Shown here in pieces: positions 51,253 through 60,294 of a stretch of 64,000 nucleotides of DNA. The first letter of the stretch is position 1. Each line of letters opens with the position of its first letter. The notes below the pieces were generated by a model. It did no database searches, was not told the DNA's origin, and saw only the letters and a list, made by a program, of their open reading frames with translations. Origin of the DNA: Candidatus Sericytochromatia bacterium (lineage in GTDB: Bacteria; Cyanobacteriota; Sericytochromatia; UBA7694). The position numbers were made by a program, and so were the translations under genes. The stretch spans positions 1 through 64,000 of the forward strand of contig JADMKE010000005.1 of the NCBI GenBank assembly GCA_018780035.1, given 5' to 3'.

Positions 51253-52364
51253 AATGGGTTGCATTCCAAATCAGGATTTGCACAGGCCTGTTGCTACTAC
51301 TGACGGCTTGTCAGGCACTTTCTTTTTCTGAACCATCGAAACCAAACGCATCACCATTGCCTTTGGATTTGCAAAAGCTCTCTCCTCAACTCAATTTTGT
51401 GGCTTTTCAACCCCCGTTTTTAATGTTCACTGATGCCAATGACAAACTCTGGTTTTATTCCTCAGATCTGCAATTGCAAGAACAGGCTCTGAGTTTTTCT
51501 TCTGCCCATGAACTCAAACTACCTGGGAAACCGCTTAAAATAATTCAACGGGAGAATAAATTCCATATTCAAACGGAGGCCCGCTCGGGTCAGCAGCACC
51601 TGGTCTCTGTCAGTTTGAAAAATCCCGTTCGACCTGAGATAGAGCAAACATTACCCCTGCCTGCCTCTGTGATTTCTTGGGATCTCAAAGGGGATGAACT
51701 TTATCTCATTCACAGTGTAAGTGCAGAGCTCAGCGCCTTTTCCATTTTTCAGGGAAAAGAATTGAAAGTCCTAGACTTTTCTTTGAATCGCGCTCTTGAT
51801 AACCCACGAAAGCTGATGTTAAGTTCACGTTTTGTTTATTTTATAACAAATTCAGGAATTGAGGTATGGCCACGCTCTGTACACCCCGTTGGGAATGAAC
51901 TCAAAAATTACAGGGGTGAAAAACAACTCAACTTCTGGAAACCCATCTTGGATGGGGCTCGTGATTACCTGATTTATGGAGATAATTTACTTGTTTTAGG
52001 CAGCAATGGAGTGGGTCTATTTGAACCGGACACACCCTCAAAAAATAAAGGTTTTTATGAAATTGCAGCTCCGCAACAAATGTGGGTTTGTTTAAATCTG
52101 TTGTTGGTCTCTCATCGTCAGAAAGACGGCCCCGAATATATTTCCGCCATTGAGCCGCTGAGTGGCAAAAAAATTTGGACCCATGAAATGCCAGAAACAA
52201 AAAGCTATTTGAAAGATCTTGTTTTAACAGAAAAGGCCTTAATCACCCTTCTTTCAAATGGGCAGGTTTGGATTTTTCCATCGGAAAATGGCAAACCACG
52301 TTCAATACCAAATCGTCTCTATGAACCGTCAAACAAAGTGATAGTATCGAGTGAAGAGAAATGA
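51249..52364 (+). CDS. Lipoprotein with propeller-like repeats, unknown
   Basis: A 371-residue predicted lipoprotein: signal MKWVAFQIRICTGLLLLLTAC (C21). The mature part has repeated strand-turn-strand units (FLMFTDANDKLWFYSSD, VISWDLKGDELYLIHSV, SSRFVYFITNSGIEVWPRS, DNLLVLGSNGVGLFEPD, TEKALITLLSNGQVWIFPSEN), the pattern of a beta-propeller. Family not recognised. Visibly more AT-rich than the Rieske gene it overlaps. Confidence 0.7.
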   Translation: MKWVAFQIRICTGLLLLLTACQALSFSEPSKPNASPLPLDLQKLSPQLNFVAFQPPFLMFTDANDKLWFYSSDLQLQEQALSFSSAHELKLPGKPLKIIQRENKFHIQTEARSGQQHLVSVSLKNPVRPEIEQTLPLPASVISWDLKGDELYLIHSVSAELSAFSIFQGKELKVLDFSLNRALDNPRKLMLSSRFVYFITNSGIEVWPRSVHPVGNELKNYRGEKQLNFWKPILDGARDYLIYGDNLLVLGSNGVGLFEPDTPSKNKGFYEIAAPQQMWVCLNLLLVSHRQKDGPEYISAIEPLSGKKIWTHEMPETKSYLKDLVLTEKALITLLSNGQVWIFPSENGKPRSIPNRLYEPSNKVIVSSEEK

Positions 52365-52936
52365 AGTATTCTCATTTTTTCGGCTTGTTTATCTGTTTTT
52401 TTATCACAGGTTGTTCGGTCTTTGCCCCTACTCAAGAAAGTTTAGAGCATCTGATTAGACTCGAAGATGAAAAGTTAGAGCAAAATTCAGTTTCTTTACC
52501 CACTGACGAGCAAATAAAGATTTATGATTTGCTGGATTTATTGGTACGAGAGTCTCCAGAGAGTTTTGAAACTTATTATCAAAGTAAGAAAAACTTATTA
52601 CACGAAGATGCTCATTTTTATTTGTATACACAAGCTTTTACTCATGGTTCTTTGCCTGCGATCGCCTTTTTTCAAAGAGAGGGGGTGCCTTTTACCCCAA
52701 AAATGAAGCGGCAATTTCTGACTGAAAAATCTTTGCGTCGACTCTATCATCAAATGGACCTGAAAGTAAGTATTCCTTTGAGCTTTGATATTTGGAGGGT
52801 TCGGATTGCGATTGGCACTTCCGCTACTCAAAAATTTACATTTAACAAAATCAATCATTATCTCAGTGTTTTTGATTCAGATATTCAGGCTTTGTTAAGA
52901 CCAGATCTAGAAGAAATCATTCTAAATAAGCAATGA
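52361..52936 (+). CDS. Lipoprotein, unknown function
   Basis: A 191-residue predicted lipoprotein: signal MKYSHFFGLFICFFITGC (C18). The mature part is helical and polar (HLIRLEDEKLEQ, EQIKIYDLLDLLVRESPESFETYYQSKKNLLHED, LPAIAFFQREGVPF). AT-rich. It overlaps its upstream neighbour by ATGA and its downstream neighbour in the same way, so it is one link of a four-gene unit. Confidence 0.7.
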   Translation: MKYSHFFGLFICFFITGCSVFAPTQESLEHLIRLEDEKLEQNSVSLPTDEQIKIYDLLDLLVRESPESFETYYQSKKNLLHEDAHFYLYTQAFTHGSLPAIAFFQREGVPFTPKMKRQFLTEKSLRRLYHQMDLKVSIPLSFDIWRVRIAIGTSATQKFTFNKINHYLSVFDSDIQALLRPDLEEIILNKQ

Positions 52937-53391
52937 CCGCACCGCTCTCAATCTGGTTTGTCGATGATTTGTCTGAAAATCGCAAAACCTGGCTCAACAG
53001 CTTTCCTGAAGTCTTAAGACTCAGCCATGATTTTCAAACCTATGCCAGTCTGGATCTGCTTTTTTCAGCTTTTAAGCAAACAATTCCGGATATCTTGTTT
53101 TTGGATTTTTTCATCGCTGAAAAGCATGGGCATGAAGTTTTGGACTATTTTGCTCATCAGCCCGAGCGTCCTTTGCTGATCGCTCATTCCAGCTCGCGAA
53201 GGGCCAATCAAGCTCTTGTCCAAGCAGGCGCAGACCTCTGTTTTGAAAAACTAAAAGGGGTGGAAAAAACCCCAGCTATTGTGGCCCAGATCCGCTCAGA
53301 GGAAGATTTAGAGGCTTTGCTTGCACTGAAAGGACACAAGCAACCGCCATCTTTGCGACACAGCAAAGCCCCTCAAAACCCTCTTGGTTGA
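52933..53391 (+). CDS. Receiver-domain (CheY-like) protein
   Basis: A 152-residue stand-alone response-regulator receiver. The acidic pair is FVDD (D11-D12), the phosphate acceptor D58 lies in ILFLDFF, S86/S87 replace the usual Thr/Ser in LIAHSS and K106 is in CFEKLKG. No output domain is present. The preceding Rieske-lipoprotein genes overlap it in an ATGA chain. A cognate kinase is not adjacent. Confidence 0.8.
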   Translation: MTAPLSIWFVDDLSENRKTWLNSFPEVLRLSHDFQTYASLDLLFSAFKQTIPDILFLDFFIAEKHGHEVLDYFAHQPERPLLIAHSSSRRANQALVQAGADLCFEKLKGVEKTPAIVAQIRSEEDLEALLALKGHKQPPSLRHSKAPQNPLG

Positions 53392-53409
53392 GCGGGTGGG
53401 CTGTTTTTT
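53368..53409 (+). terminator. Intrinsic terminator of the Rieske-receiver operon
   Basis: AGCCC with GGGCT forms the outer stem, CTCAA with TTGAG an inner stem, followed by a run of six T. It overlaps the last residues of the receiver gene. Confidence 0.7.
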
Positions 53410-53415
53410 ATGGGT

Positions 53416-54168
53416 CTATTCAGCGATCAGTTTTGCCGCATCACCAATTTTGTGATACCCAATCAATTGAAAGCCACTTTCAAAATAATCATAATAGCCA
53501 AAACGCAATCTGGCTTTGTATTTTCCATCAATCGTGGCCAAATTGGGCAACAAGGTAATACTGCCATTGCCTGATTGATAGGGAACGCCATTGATCGTTC
53601 CGTTGCCTATCTCTAATTGTTCTTTTATTTCTCTGTTTAAGACTGAGTTGTCCATGCTTCTGACAACAACGGTTGTTTTACCCGTAAAATAACCAATGGT
53701 TGTGGCATAGCCTAAAATTTTACCACTTTGCAATTGCGGGTCTTTCATTACAGCAGCAATAAAATTGGCAATAATTCTGTCTTTGTTTTTTTCTGAGGTT
53801 TTACTGGTCATGATCGAAAGACCCGCCCCTTTACTCATCATGTCCATAATGGTGGAGATGGGCAGTTCTCTGCCAGCAACAGGTAAATAGCCGGAAATTG
53901 CAGAGCCATCACTGTTATAGACATAATTGGTATTTCTACCGCCCACCAGGATGGGGGCTTCTATGGCATCAATCTTGCCATCTTTGTTGAGATCCAGTGA
54001 TGAAACAACGTGTTGTAAATAGCCCATATCCATCGCGTTGTTGGCTTTGAATGAAGAGGCATTCAGACTGGCGGGATTTTGAAGCGCAGATAAATGAGCC
54101 ACTCCAGAACTTGAACACCCCGTTAAAGCGAGCAGAGCAAGAAGTAAAACAGACCCTTTGTTTGTCAT
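53416..54168 (-). CDS. Lipoprotein with EF-hand motif
   Basis: A 250-residue predicted lipoprotein: signal MTNKGSVLLLALLALTGC (C18). A single EF-hand calcium loop DLNKDGKIDAIE is at about 59-70. The rest (SAISGYLPVAGRELPISTIMD, KTTVVVRSMDNSVLNREI, NGSITLLPNLATIDGKYKARLRFGYYDYFESG) appears beta-rich. Family not recognised. Confidence 0.75.
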   Translation of the reverse strand: MTNKGSVLLLALLALTGCSSSGVAHLSALQNPASLNASSFKANNAMDMGYLQHVVSSLDLNKDGKIDAIEAPILVGGRNTNYVYNSDGSAISGYLPVAGRELPISTIMDMMSKGAGLSIMTSKTSEKNKDRIIANFIAAVMKDPQLQSGKILGYATTIGYFTGKTTVVVRSMDNSVLNREIKEQLEIGNGTINGVPYQSGNGSITLLPNLATIDGKYKARLRFGYYDYFESGFQLIGYHKIGDAAKLIAE

Positions 54169-54252
54169 GGAAACGTTTACCTGTTTAATTAAAAATTGTA
54201 TTTTATCTGTTCATTATACGGGAAAAGATTCAATTGCGCTGAAATGGCACCA

Positions 54253-55269
54253 CTAGCCCCCAATTTGCGACATGCTGCGCAGGGGCCGCTCAAACCCCAC
54301 TTGGTTGATCTGGTGCCCTGCCTCTTTTTGTGCCACCCAATTCAGAATCAACGCGCTCAGTTCAGCGGTCGAAGCGCCCTCCCGCAGCGGGGCTTTGAGG
54401 TTGAGTTCTTGGGTCGAGAAGAGGCAATTGCGCAACATGCCATCAGCGGTTAAACGAATGCGGTTGCAACTCTGGCAAAAGGGCTCACTCACGGAGTTGA
54501 TCAGGCCGATTTCACCGGGCGCGCCATCGGCAAAACACCAACGTGAAGCGGGATTGGCCCCCGCCGCTTCAATTGGCAGCAGGGGATAGATCGCAGCAAT
54601 TTCTTGGCGCAGGGTCTCGCCAGGCACCACCTCAGTAGGCAGCCAGCCGTCGCTTTTGCCCAGGGGCATAAATTCAATAAAGCGCACACTCCAAGCTTTT
54701 TCTCGCGCCAACTCAGCAAAAGGCAGGGCTTCGTCGGCGTTAAAGCCGCGCAGCACCACCACATTGAGTTTGATTGCCAGATCTGGGTAGTTCTCTAAAT
54801 GCGCCAAACCCGCCAGAACCCGGTCATAATCGTCGCGCCGGGTGAGCTGGGCAAAGCGCGCAGGCAGGAGTGAGTCGAGGGAGATATTTAAGCTGCGCAG
54901 CCCGGCCCGATACAGCGCGGGCATGAGCTCAGGCAGCAAAATGCCATTGCTCGTGAGGGCGATTTTTTTCAGCGGCAATTGGCCCAGGGCGGCGACCAAT
55001 TGGGGCAGATCCTGGCGCAAGAGGGGCTCACCGCCCGTCAGGCGAATCTGCTCAATGCCCAATTGGCTAAAAATCCCCACCAACGTGAGGATTTCTTCAA
55101 AGCTCAGGATCTCTGTTTTGGGCTGCCAAGCCAGCCCCTCAGCGGGCATGCAGTATAAGCAGCGCAGATTGCAGCGGTCGGTGACAGACAGCCGCAATTT
55201 GCTGGCTACACGGCCAAAACGGTCTTGCAGACGCGGTTTGGGGTCTGTGAGCAGGGGCTCAGGGGACAC
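54253..55269 (-). CDS. moaA: GTP 3',8-cyclase MoaA (molybdenum cofactor synthesis)
   Basis: A 338-residue radical-SAM enzyme of the first Moco step (GTP to cyclic 3',8-dihydro-GTP). The N-terminal [4Fe-4S]/SAM motif is CNLRCLYC in VTDRCNLRCLYCMPAEG. The C-terminal second cluster has three Cys (FCQSCNRIRLTADGMLRNCLF) and the protein ends in GG, as needed for activity. It starts with GTG 55269 and overlaps the NUDIX gene by 11 bases. It is last in the leftward Fe-S operon, fitting its need for clusters. No moaC or moeA nearby. Confidence 0.95.
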   Translation of the reverse strand: MSPEPLLTDPKPRLQDRFGRVASKLRLSVTDRCNLRCLYCMPAEGLAWQPKTEILSFEEILTLVGIFSQLGIEQIRLTGGEPLLRQDLPQLVAALGQLPLKKIALTSNGILLPELMPALYRAGLRSLNISLDSLLPARFAQLTRRDDYDRVLAGLAHLENYPDLAIKLNVVVLRGFNADEALPFAELAREKAWSVRFIEFMPLGKSDGWLPTEVVPGETLRQEIAAIYPLLPIEAAGANPASRWCFADGAPGEIGLINSVSEPFCQSCNRIRLTADGMLRNCLFSTQELNLKAPLREGASTAELSALILNWVAQKEAGHQINQVGFERPLRSMSQIGG

Positions 55270-55873
55270 GGTGGCCTGGGTGACCTGTGGGGCTGTTTTG
55301 CAAATGGTGCTCCAGCAGAGCCATTACACGCAAGAACACAGGCGCAAAGCCCGCTTTGGGGCCCTGCAGCGGCTGCCAGAAGAAGCGAAATTCCAGACCT
55401 GCTTCATCCAAGCTGCCCTCGGCGATATGGCTCCAATTTTGGGCTTCGTCGCCCTGGGCCGGCATGGCAAAGAGATGCCAGATTTGGTGTTCAAAGGCAC
55501 CGCCCGAGGCAATGCCCCCTGCGCCACCGTGGTGCAGCAGGCCAATATATTCCCCAGCTTTTTCGTGTTTGAGACCAGACTCTTCTTCCAGCTCGCGCAA
55601 GACAGCCAAAGCCAGATCTTCACCGGGCTCCAATGTGCCTTTGACAATCTGCTTGCCTGCACTGGGGTGGTCAAAAGCCAGCAATTCGGGGCCATTTTCA
55701 CCTGTGCGCCAAACACAGGCACAGACCTTGCTGACGGTTTTAAGGCCGTGTTTGTGTACCCAGCGGGTCAAAAACTGCTCCTGAACCGCTGCACCCGCCG
55801 TATCGCCCTGGATCCAAGCTTGATCGCGGGCCTGGCCCAATTCCAAAAGCTTTGCGTCTAAGGGAATATGCAT
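55259..55873 (-). CDS. NUDIX hydrolase
   Basis: A 204-residue protein with a complete NUDIX box: GTLEPGEDLALAVLRELEEESGL. The N-terminal ~70 residues (LLELGQARDQAWIQGDTAGAAVQEQFLTRWVHKHGL) are helical and outside the core fold. It would hydrolyse a nucleoside-diphosphate-linked compound. ATG 55873 lies 5 bases after the mrp stop and the end overlaps moaA, so it is inside the operon; link to Moco or Fe-S repair is inferred only from position. Confidence 0.88.
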   Translation of the reverse strand: MHIPLDAKLLELGQARDQAWIQGDTAGAAVQEQFLTRWVHKHGLKTVSKVCACVWRTGENGPELLAFDHPSAGKQIVKGTLEPGEDLALAVLRELEEESGLKHEKAGEYIGLLHHGGAGGIASGGAFEHQIWHLFAMPAQGDEAQNWSHIAEGSLDEAGLEFRFFWQPLQGPKAGFAPVFLRVMALLEHHLQNSPTGHPGHRVP

Positions 55874-55878
55874 AAAGC

Positions 55879-57093
55879 TTAATTCACCGAGTGTCCGGCC
55901 AAAGCCACGGCTCGGGCTTCACCCAATTGGCGCAGGCGCTCAAAGGCGTAGAGGCCCGTTGAGTGACCGTCGCTCCAGGTGATTTTAAGGGCATACGAAC
56001 CCACCGATTCGATCGCGGCCGCTTTGACATCCAGCGGCACCATGCTTGGGACCAATTTGCGCTCGCCGGTGTCTTCGTCGACGCAGACTGCGCAGGGGCA
56101 GACCAATCGCAGACCGCGGTAATCGAGTTGGTGGTCGCTGCCATCGGCCCATTGAATGATCAGACCACTTTCACCGGCTTTTTTCAGCCCAACCGGCGTG
56201 ACTTCTTCTTGAGCGTAACGGCGGGGGCCCGCCTTTTCCAAAACCGGCGTTTCACCGGGTTCGCGGTGCGCAGGCGCGCCGCTGTCAGAGATCAAATTCC
56301 AGTGGAATTGGCCCAAGGGGGTGGGGCCACCGGCGATCAAACTGACCTGATCGACCAGGGCCGAAGCCAGATCGCGGAAAGACTGCACAGCGTCTGCGGC
56401 AGGATAGCCAATTAAAAGTGGGGAGCTTTCGTCACCGCTGATGGCCACAGTTTGATCCATGGGAATCCGGCCCAAAAAGCTCACGCCAGCAATTTCAGAC
56501 AGGGCCTGACCACCGCGAAAGGGCGAAGGCTCGCCGCTGGGAGTGGCCCAGCCGCTCATATTTTCGACCACACCCAGAATCGGGATTTTGACCTTTTCAA
56601 ACATGCGCAAACCGCGCAGGGCCACTTTGACGCTTAAAGCCTGGGGGGTGGTCACCACCAAGGCGCCGGTCAGGGGCACAGTTTGGGCCAGTGAAAGCTG
56701 GGCATCACCCGTGCCGGGGGGCAGATCGAGCAATAAATAGTCCAACTCGCCCCAGAGCACGCCTGTGACAAATTGTTGAATAAATTTGGTGATCATCGGC
56801 CCGCGTAAAATGGCGGGGGTGTCTTGGCCGACCAAAAAGCCCATCGACATCACTTTGATATCGTGACAGGTGATCGGCACCAATTGCTGGTTCAACATGC
56901 GCGGCTGTTCTTTTTCGAGGCCGAGCAGGGTCGGAATGCTGGGGCCATAAATATCCACATCGGCCAGACCGACACGAAAGCCCTTCTGGGCCAGGGCCAG
57001 GGCCAGATTGACGCTGACGGTGGATTTGCCCACGCCACCTTTGCCACTGGAAATGGCAATCACGTGTTGAATGCCGGGTAATGCTTGACTCAT
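55879..57093 (-). CDS. Mrp/NBP35-type Fe-S carrier ATPase fused to DUF971
   Basis: A 404-residue fusion. Residues 1-~265 are an Mrp-type deviant P-loop ATPase: SSGKGGVGKST (15-25), ADVDIYGPSIPTLLG, LDLPPGTGDAQLSL. The last ~110 residues are a DUF971 domain (LIIQWADGSDHQLDYRGLRLVCPCAVC, KITWSDGHSTGLYAFERLRQLG) with a CxCxxC motif. DUF971 occurs alone or fused to Mrp and may hold the cluster. The usual CxxC of Mrp appears to be lost, so the fused domain may take its place. It carries Fe-S clusters to target proteins. A good AGGAG site precedes ATG. Confidence 0.9.
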   Translation of the reverse strand: MSQALPGIQHVIAISSGKGGVGKSTVSVNLALALAQKGFRVGLADVDIYGPSIPTLLGLEKEQPRMLNQQLVPITCHDIKVMSMGFLVGQDTPAILRGPMITKFIQQFVTGVLWGELDYLLLDLPPGTGDAQLSLAQTVPLTGALVVTTPQALSVKVALRGLRMFEKVKIPILGVVENMSGWATPSGEPSPFRGGQALSEIAGVSFLGRIPMDQTVAISGDESSPLLIGYPAADAVQSFRDLASALVDQVSLIAGGPTPLGQFHWNLISDSGAPAHREPGETPVLEKAGPRRYAQEEVTPVGLKKAGESGLIIQWADGSDHQLDYRGLRLVCPCAVCVDEDTGERKLVPSMVPLDVKAAAIESVGSYALKITWSDGHSTGLYAFERLRQLGEARAVALAGHSVN

Positions 57094-57117
57094 GGTTTAT
57101 CTCCTGAAAGAACCGGA

Positions 57118-57135
57118 GGGGGTGAAACCACCCCC
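57118..57135 (-). other. GC-rich hairpin before mrp
   Basis: GGGGGTG (57118-57124) pairs with CACCCCC (57129-57135) across a 4-base loop, in the 80-base gap between the sufT-like and mrp genes. It may stabilise or divide the operon mRNA. Confidence 0.45.
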
Positions 57136-57181
57136 CTGATTAAAGAATGTTTTCAACTAATTTCAAAAAATCGGCGTGGGT

Positions 57182-57628
57182 TTAAAAAATACCCAATTCG
57201 AATTTTACATCTTCTGAGGCCATTGTGGCGGGATCCCAGGGCGGGGCAAAGGTCAAATGCACTTCGACTTCGCCAATACTCTCCCCAAAGGTCTTTTTCA
57301 AGACCAAAGGCACCTGGCTCATGATCATTGGGCCATAGGGACAGCCGGGGGAGGTCAGGGTCATTTCCACATCAATCGACGGTGGTGGCGTGGATGGGTC
57401 GAGGGTCACGCTGTAGATCAGGCCCAATTCAACAATATTCATGTGCAATTCGGGGTCAATCACTTGGCAGAGGGCGTTGCGCACGCTCTCTTCATCCGGT
57501 GGGGTTAAAGGCGTGGCCGGGGTTTCTGGGGTCGCTTCAGAAAGGGGAGCGGGATCCACTTCTGTGGCAATGGCAGCCTCTGCCACAGGTGCCAGGGTTT
57601 CAAGGGGTTCGGTTTGTGTATCTGCCAT
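57182..57628 (-). CDS. SufT-like (MIP18/PaaD family) Fe-S assembly factor
   Basis: A 148-residue protein from ATG 57628; a start at 57676 (16 residues longer) is possible and neither has a strong site. After an acidic, Pro/Thr-rich N-terminus (~50 residues), the MIP18 domain begins VRNALCQVIDPELHMNIVELGLIYSV. The reactive cysteine is in LTSPGCPYGP. SufT proteins help transfer clusters to certain enzymes. It sits directly after sufS. Confidence 0.88.
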   Translation of the reverse strand: MADTQTEPLETLAPVAEAAIATEVDPAPLSEATPETPATPLTPPDEESVRNALCQVIDPELHMNIVELGLIYSVTLDPSTPPPSIDVEMTLTSPGCPYGPMIMSQVPLVLKKTFGESIGEVEVHLTFAPPWDPATMASEDVKFELGIF

Positions 57629-57686
57629 TTTTAAAAATACCTCAGTCGTGGGGGTTAAAGATTTCATCGGAATCACTCACAGGATG

Positions 57687-58952
57687 CTATTTTTTTGAGG
57701 CCCGCGCAAAAATGCGTTGGGCGCGTTGAATGCCGCTGATCAAAGCGTCAACTTCGGAGCGGGTATTGTAAAGATAGAGACTGGCGCGGGCCATGCCTGT
57801 CACGCCAAAGCGGCGCATCAGTGGCTGGCAGCAGTGGTGGCCTGTGCGAATGGCTATGCCCTGTTGATCGAGCAAAGCCCCCAAATCTGTGGGGTGAATG
57901 CCTGCCAAATTAAAGGCCAAAATGCCGCCGCGTTGCTCGGCCTTGGGCAGGCCATAGAGCTGCAGCCCTTCGATTTTTTGCAATTGTTCCAGGGCGTACT
58001 CCGTCAATTCTGTTTCGTAGCTGTGCAGTTTGTCCATACCCAGGTTCTGCAAATAGTCCAGGGCTGCGCCCAGGCCCAACACGCCTTCGATATGTGGCGT
58101 GCCTGCTTCAAAGCGATAGGGCAAGTCGCCAAAGGTTGAATAGGTCTCAAAAACCTCTTTGATCATTGCGCCGCCACCGTGAAAGGGCTGCATGGCTGCG
58201 AGGATTTCTTCGCGCCCCCACAAGACACCGATCCCAGTGGGGCCCGCCATTTTATGGGCCGAAAAGGCCAAAAAGTCACAGTCCAGGGCCTGAACGTCGA
58301 CAGGCAGATGGGGCACGCTCTGGGCCCCATCGACGAAGAGTTTGGCGCCCACGGCATGGGCCATCTTGGCCAGAGCAGGGATATCGTTGAGGGTGCCGAG
58401 CACATTCGACATCTGGGTGATGGCCACCAATTTGGTGCGGCTGTCGATCAGGCTGGCTGCGGCTTCGAGATCGAGTTGGCCCTCGTCGCTGAGCGGAATC
58501 AAGCGCAATTCAGCGCCTTGTTTTTGGGCCAGACGCTGCCAGGGCACCAAATTGGAGTGGTGCTCCATCAGCGAACTCACGATCACGTCCCCCGCCTGGA
58601 TCTCTGCTTCGCCCCAGGCATACGCCACAAGATTAACCGCTTCGGTTGTGCCACGGGTGAAGATCACACTGCGCGAAGTCGGGGCGTTGATAAAGCCAGC
58701 AACCTGTTCGCGCACAGCCTCAAAGGCATCGGTGGCCTGTTGGCTGAGGGTGTGAACACCCCGGTGGACATTGGCGTTTTGTTCGCTGTAATAGCGCACC
58801 AGAGAATCAATCACCCCTTGGGGCTTGTGGGTGGTGGCGGCGTTGTCGAGATAGATCAGCGGCTCGCCATTCACACGCCGTTTTAAAATCGGGAAATCTG
58901 CCCGGATTGCATCCAGATCCAGTTGCACCGGGGCTTCGGCCTTGACGATCAT
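57687..58952 (-). CDS. sufS: Cysteine desulfurase SufS
   Basis: A 421-residue PLP enzyme giving sulfur (as persulfide) to SufBCD. YLDNAATTHKPQGV is the family opening, the PLP lysine is in FSAHKMAGPTG, and the active Cys is in TGHHCCQPLM with RFGV after it. Type II (SufS) by length and loop. No sufE or sufU follows in this window, so the sulfur acceptor must be elsewhere. Overlaps sufD by ATGA. Confidence 0.97.
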   Translation of the reverse strand: MIVKAEAPVQLDLDAIRADFPILKRRVNGEPLIYLDNAATTHKPQGVIDSLVRYYSEQNANVHRGVHTLSQQATDAFEAVREQVAGFINAPTSRSVIFTRGTTEAVNLVAYAWGEAEIQAGDVIVSSLMEHHSNLVPWQRLAQKQGAELRLIPLSDEGQLDLEAAASLIDSRTKLVAITQMSNVLGTLNDIPALAKMAHAVGAKLFVDGAQSVPHLPVDVQALDCDFLAFSAHKMAGPTGIGVLWGREEILAAMQPFHGGGAMIKEVFETYSTFGDLPYRFEAGTPHIEGVLGLGAALDYLQNLGMDKLHSYETELTEYALEQLQKIEGLQLYGLPKAEQRGGILAFNLAGIHPTDLGALLDQQGIAIRTGHHCCQPLMRRFGVTGMARASLYLYNTRSEVDALISGIQRAQRIFARASKK

Positions 58953-60289
58953 GCTTCGCTCCGCTCGTCGCTTTCACTCAGCAAATGCAGAGAGAGATGG
59001 GCGGCCACTTGGCGCTGCAGGTCTGCATGGGGAAAGCGCAGCAGCACCTCTTCCATAAAACCTTCCACCAGCAGGGTATCTGCCGTCTGGCGATCAAAGC
59101 CCCGGCTCATCAGGTAAAAACGCTGCTCCGGATCGAGCGAGCCAATCGCGGCACCGTGCCCAGATTGCACATCGTCAGCCAAAATTTCGAGGTTGGGAAT
59201 GGCGTCAGCACGGGCTTTGTCGCTGAGCAAGAGGCTTTTGCTGACCTGGCCACTTTCACTTTTTTGGGCCAGGGGATCGACGTAGATCAGGCCATTAAAA
59301 AAGGCATAGGCTTCGTCTTTTAAGACACTGTGATAGACCAGATCGCTCTTTGTGTGCGGGCTGCGGTGGTCTTGCAGGGTCTGTTGGCGAAAATGCTGTT
59401 GCCCACCGCCAATATTCAGGCCCAAGAACAGCGACTCACTGCCTTTGTCTTGCAGCAGCGTCTGGCTTTGGGCGTAGTGGTAAGACCCACCCAAAGAGAG
59501 GTTGAACTGGGTCAAGCGCGCATCTCGGCCCAATTGGGTTTGGGTATAGCTGTGAGCATGGACTTCTTGGCCCCAGTTTTGCAGGTGCACCAATTTCAGC
59601 TCTGAGGCATCTGCCAGGGCAATTTCCAAGACATCATGGCTCAGGCTGGCTGCGGATTGGCTCTCAGCGGCAAAATCACAGACCACTGCGGCCATGGCAC
59701 CCTGTTCGAGCACAATCAAAGAGCGGGTAAACAGGGCCTGTTGGCCTTGGTTCAGGCTTTGCAATAAATACAGCGGCTCGGCGATCTGCAAATTGCGCGG
59801 AACATAGACAAAGAAGCCATTTTGCCAATAGGCCAGATTTAAGGCCGCTTCACGGTTTTTCGCTGCAGGCAAAATGTGATCGAGGTGGGGCAGGATCTTG
59901 TCGCTGTGTTGAGCCAGGGCCTCGGCCAAAGAGCAAAAGATCAGACCTTTGTCTGCCAGTTCAGCGGGCAAGACCACGGTCATTTCTTGGGCATTGCTGA
60001 GTTCGCCCCAGGCGGCCAGTGTGCCCCAGCTTTCGCGGCGATTGCTATAAAAAGCCGAGTCAACGGGCTGGCCTATCGCCGCGTTTAAACGGGCCTCATC
60101 CAGCAGGGGAATGCGGCGCAGGGTGCGCTGTACAGGCAGAGGCTCAGGCAGGTTCTGGTAGTGTTCCCAGGCCTGGCTGCGCAGCGCACTGGCCCATTCA
60201 GGCTCTGCTGCCTGATGCAAAAAGTCTGAGCGGTAATGGCTGCGAAAATCTGGAGCCAAAAGGGTTTTGGGGGAGGTGCTTTCTGACAT
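58949..60289 (-). CDS. sufD: Fe-S cluster assembly protein SufD
   Basis: A 446-residue scaffold partner of SufB in the SufBC2D complex. Right-handed beta-helix with ILADDVQSGHGAAIGSLDPEQRFYLMSRG, the SufD signature, and VYVPRNLQIAEPLYLLQSL. It follows sufB by 5 bases. Confidence 0.95.
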   Translation of the reverse strand: MSESTSPKTLLAPDFRSHYRSDFLHQAAEPEWASALRSQAWEHYQNLPEPLPVQRTLRRIPLLDEARLNAAIGQPVDSAFYSNRRESWGTLAAWGELSNAQEMTVVLPAELADKGLIFCSLAEALAQHSDKILPHLDHILPAAKNREAALNLAYWQNGFFVYVPRNLQIAEPLYLLQSLNQGQQALFTRSLIVLEQGAMAAVVCDFAAESQSAASLSHDVLEIALADASELKLVHLQNWGQEVHAHSYTQTQLGRDARLTQFNLSLGGSYHYAQSQTLLQDKGSESLFLGLNIGGGQQHFRQQTLQDHRSPHTKSDLVYHSVLKDEAYAFFNGLIYVDPLAQKSESGQVSKSLLLSDKARADAIPNLEILADDVQSGHGAAIGSLDPEQRFYLMSRGFDRQTADTLLVEGFMEEVLLRFPHADLQRQVAAHLSLHLLSESDERSEA

Positions 60290-60294
60290 GGCGT

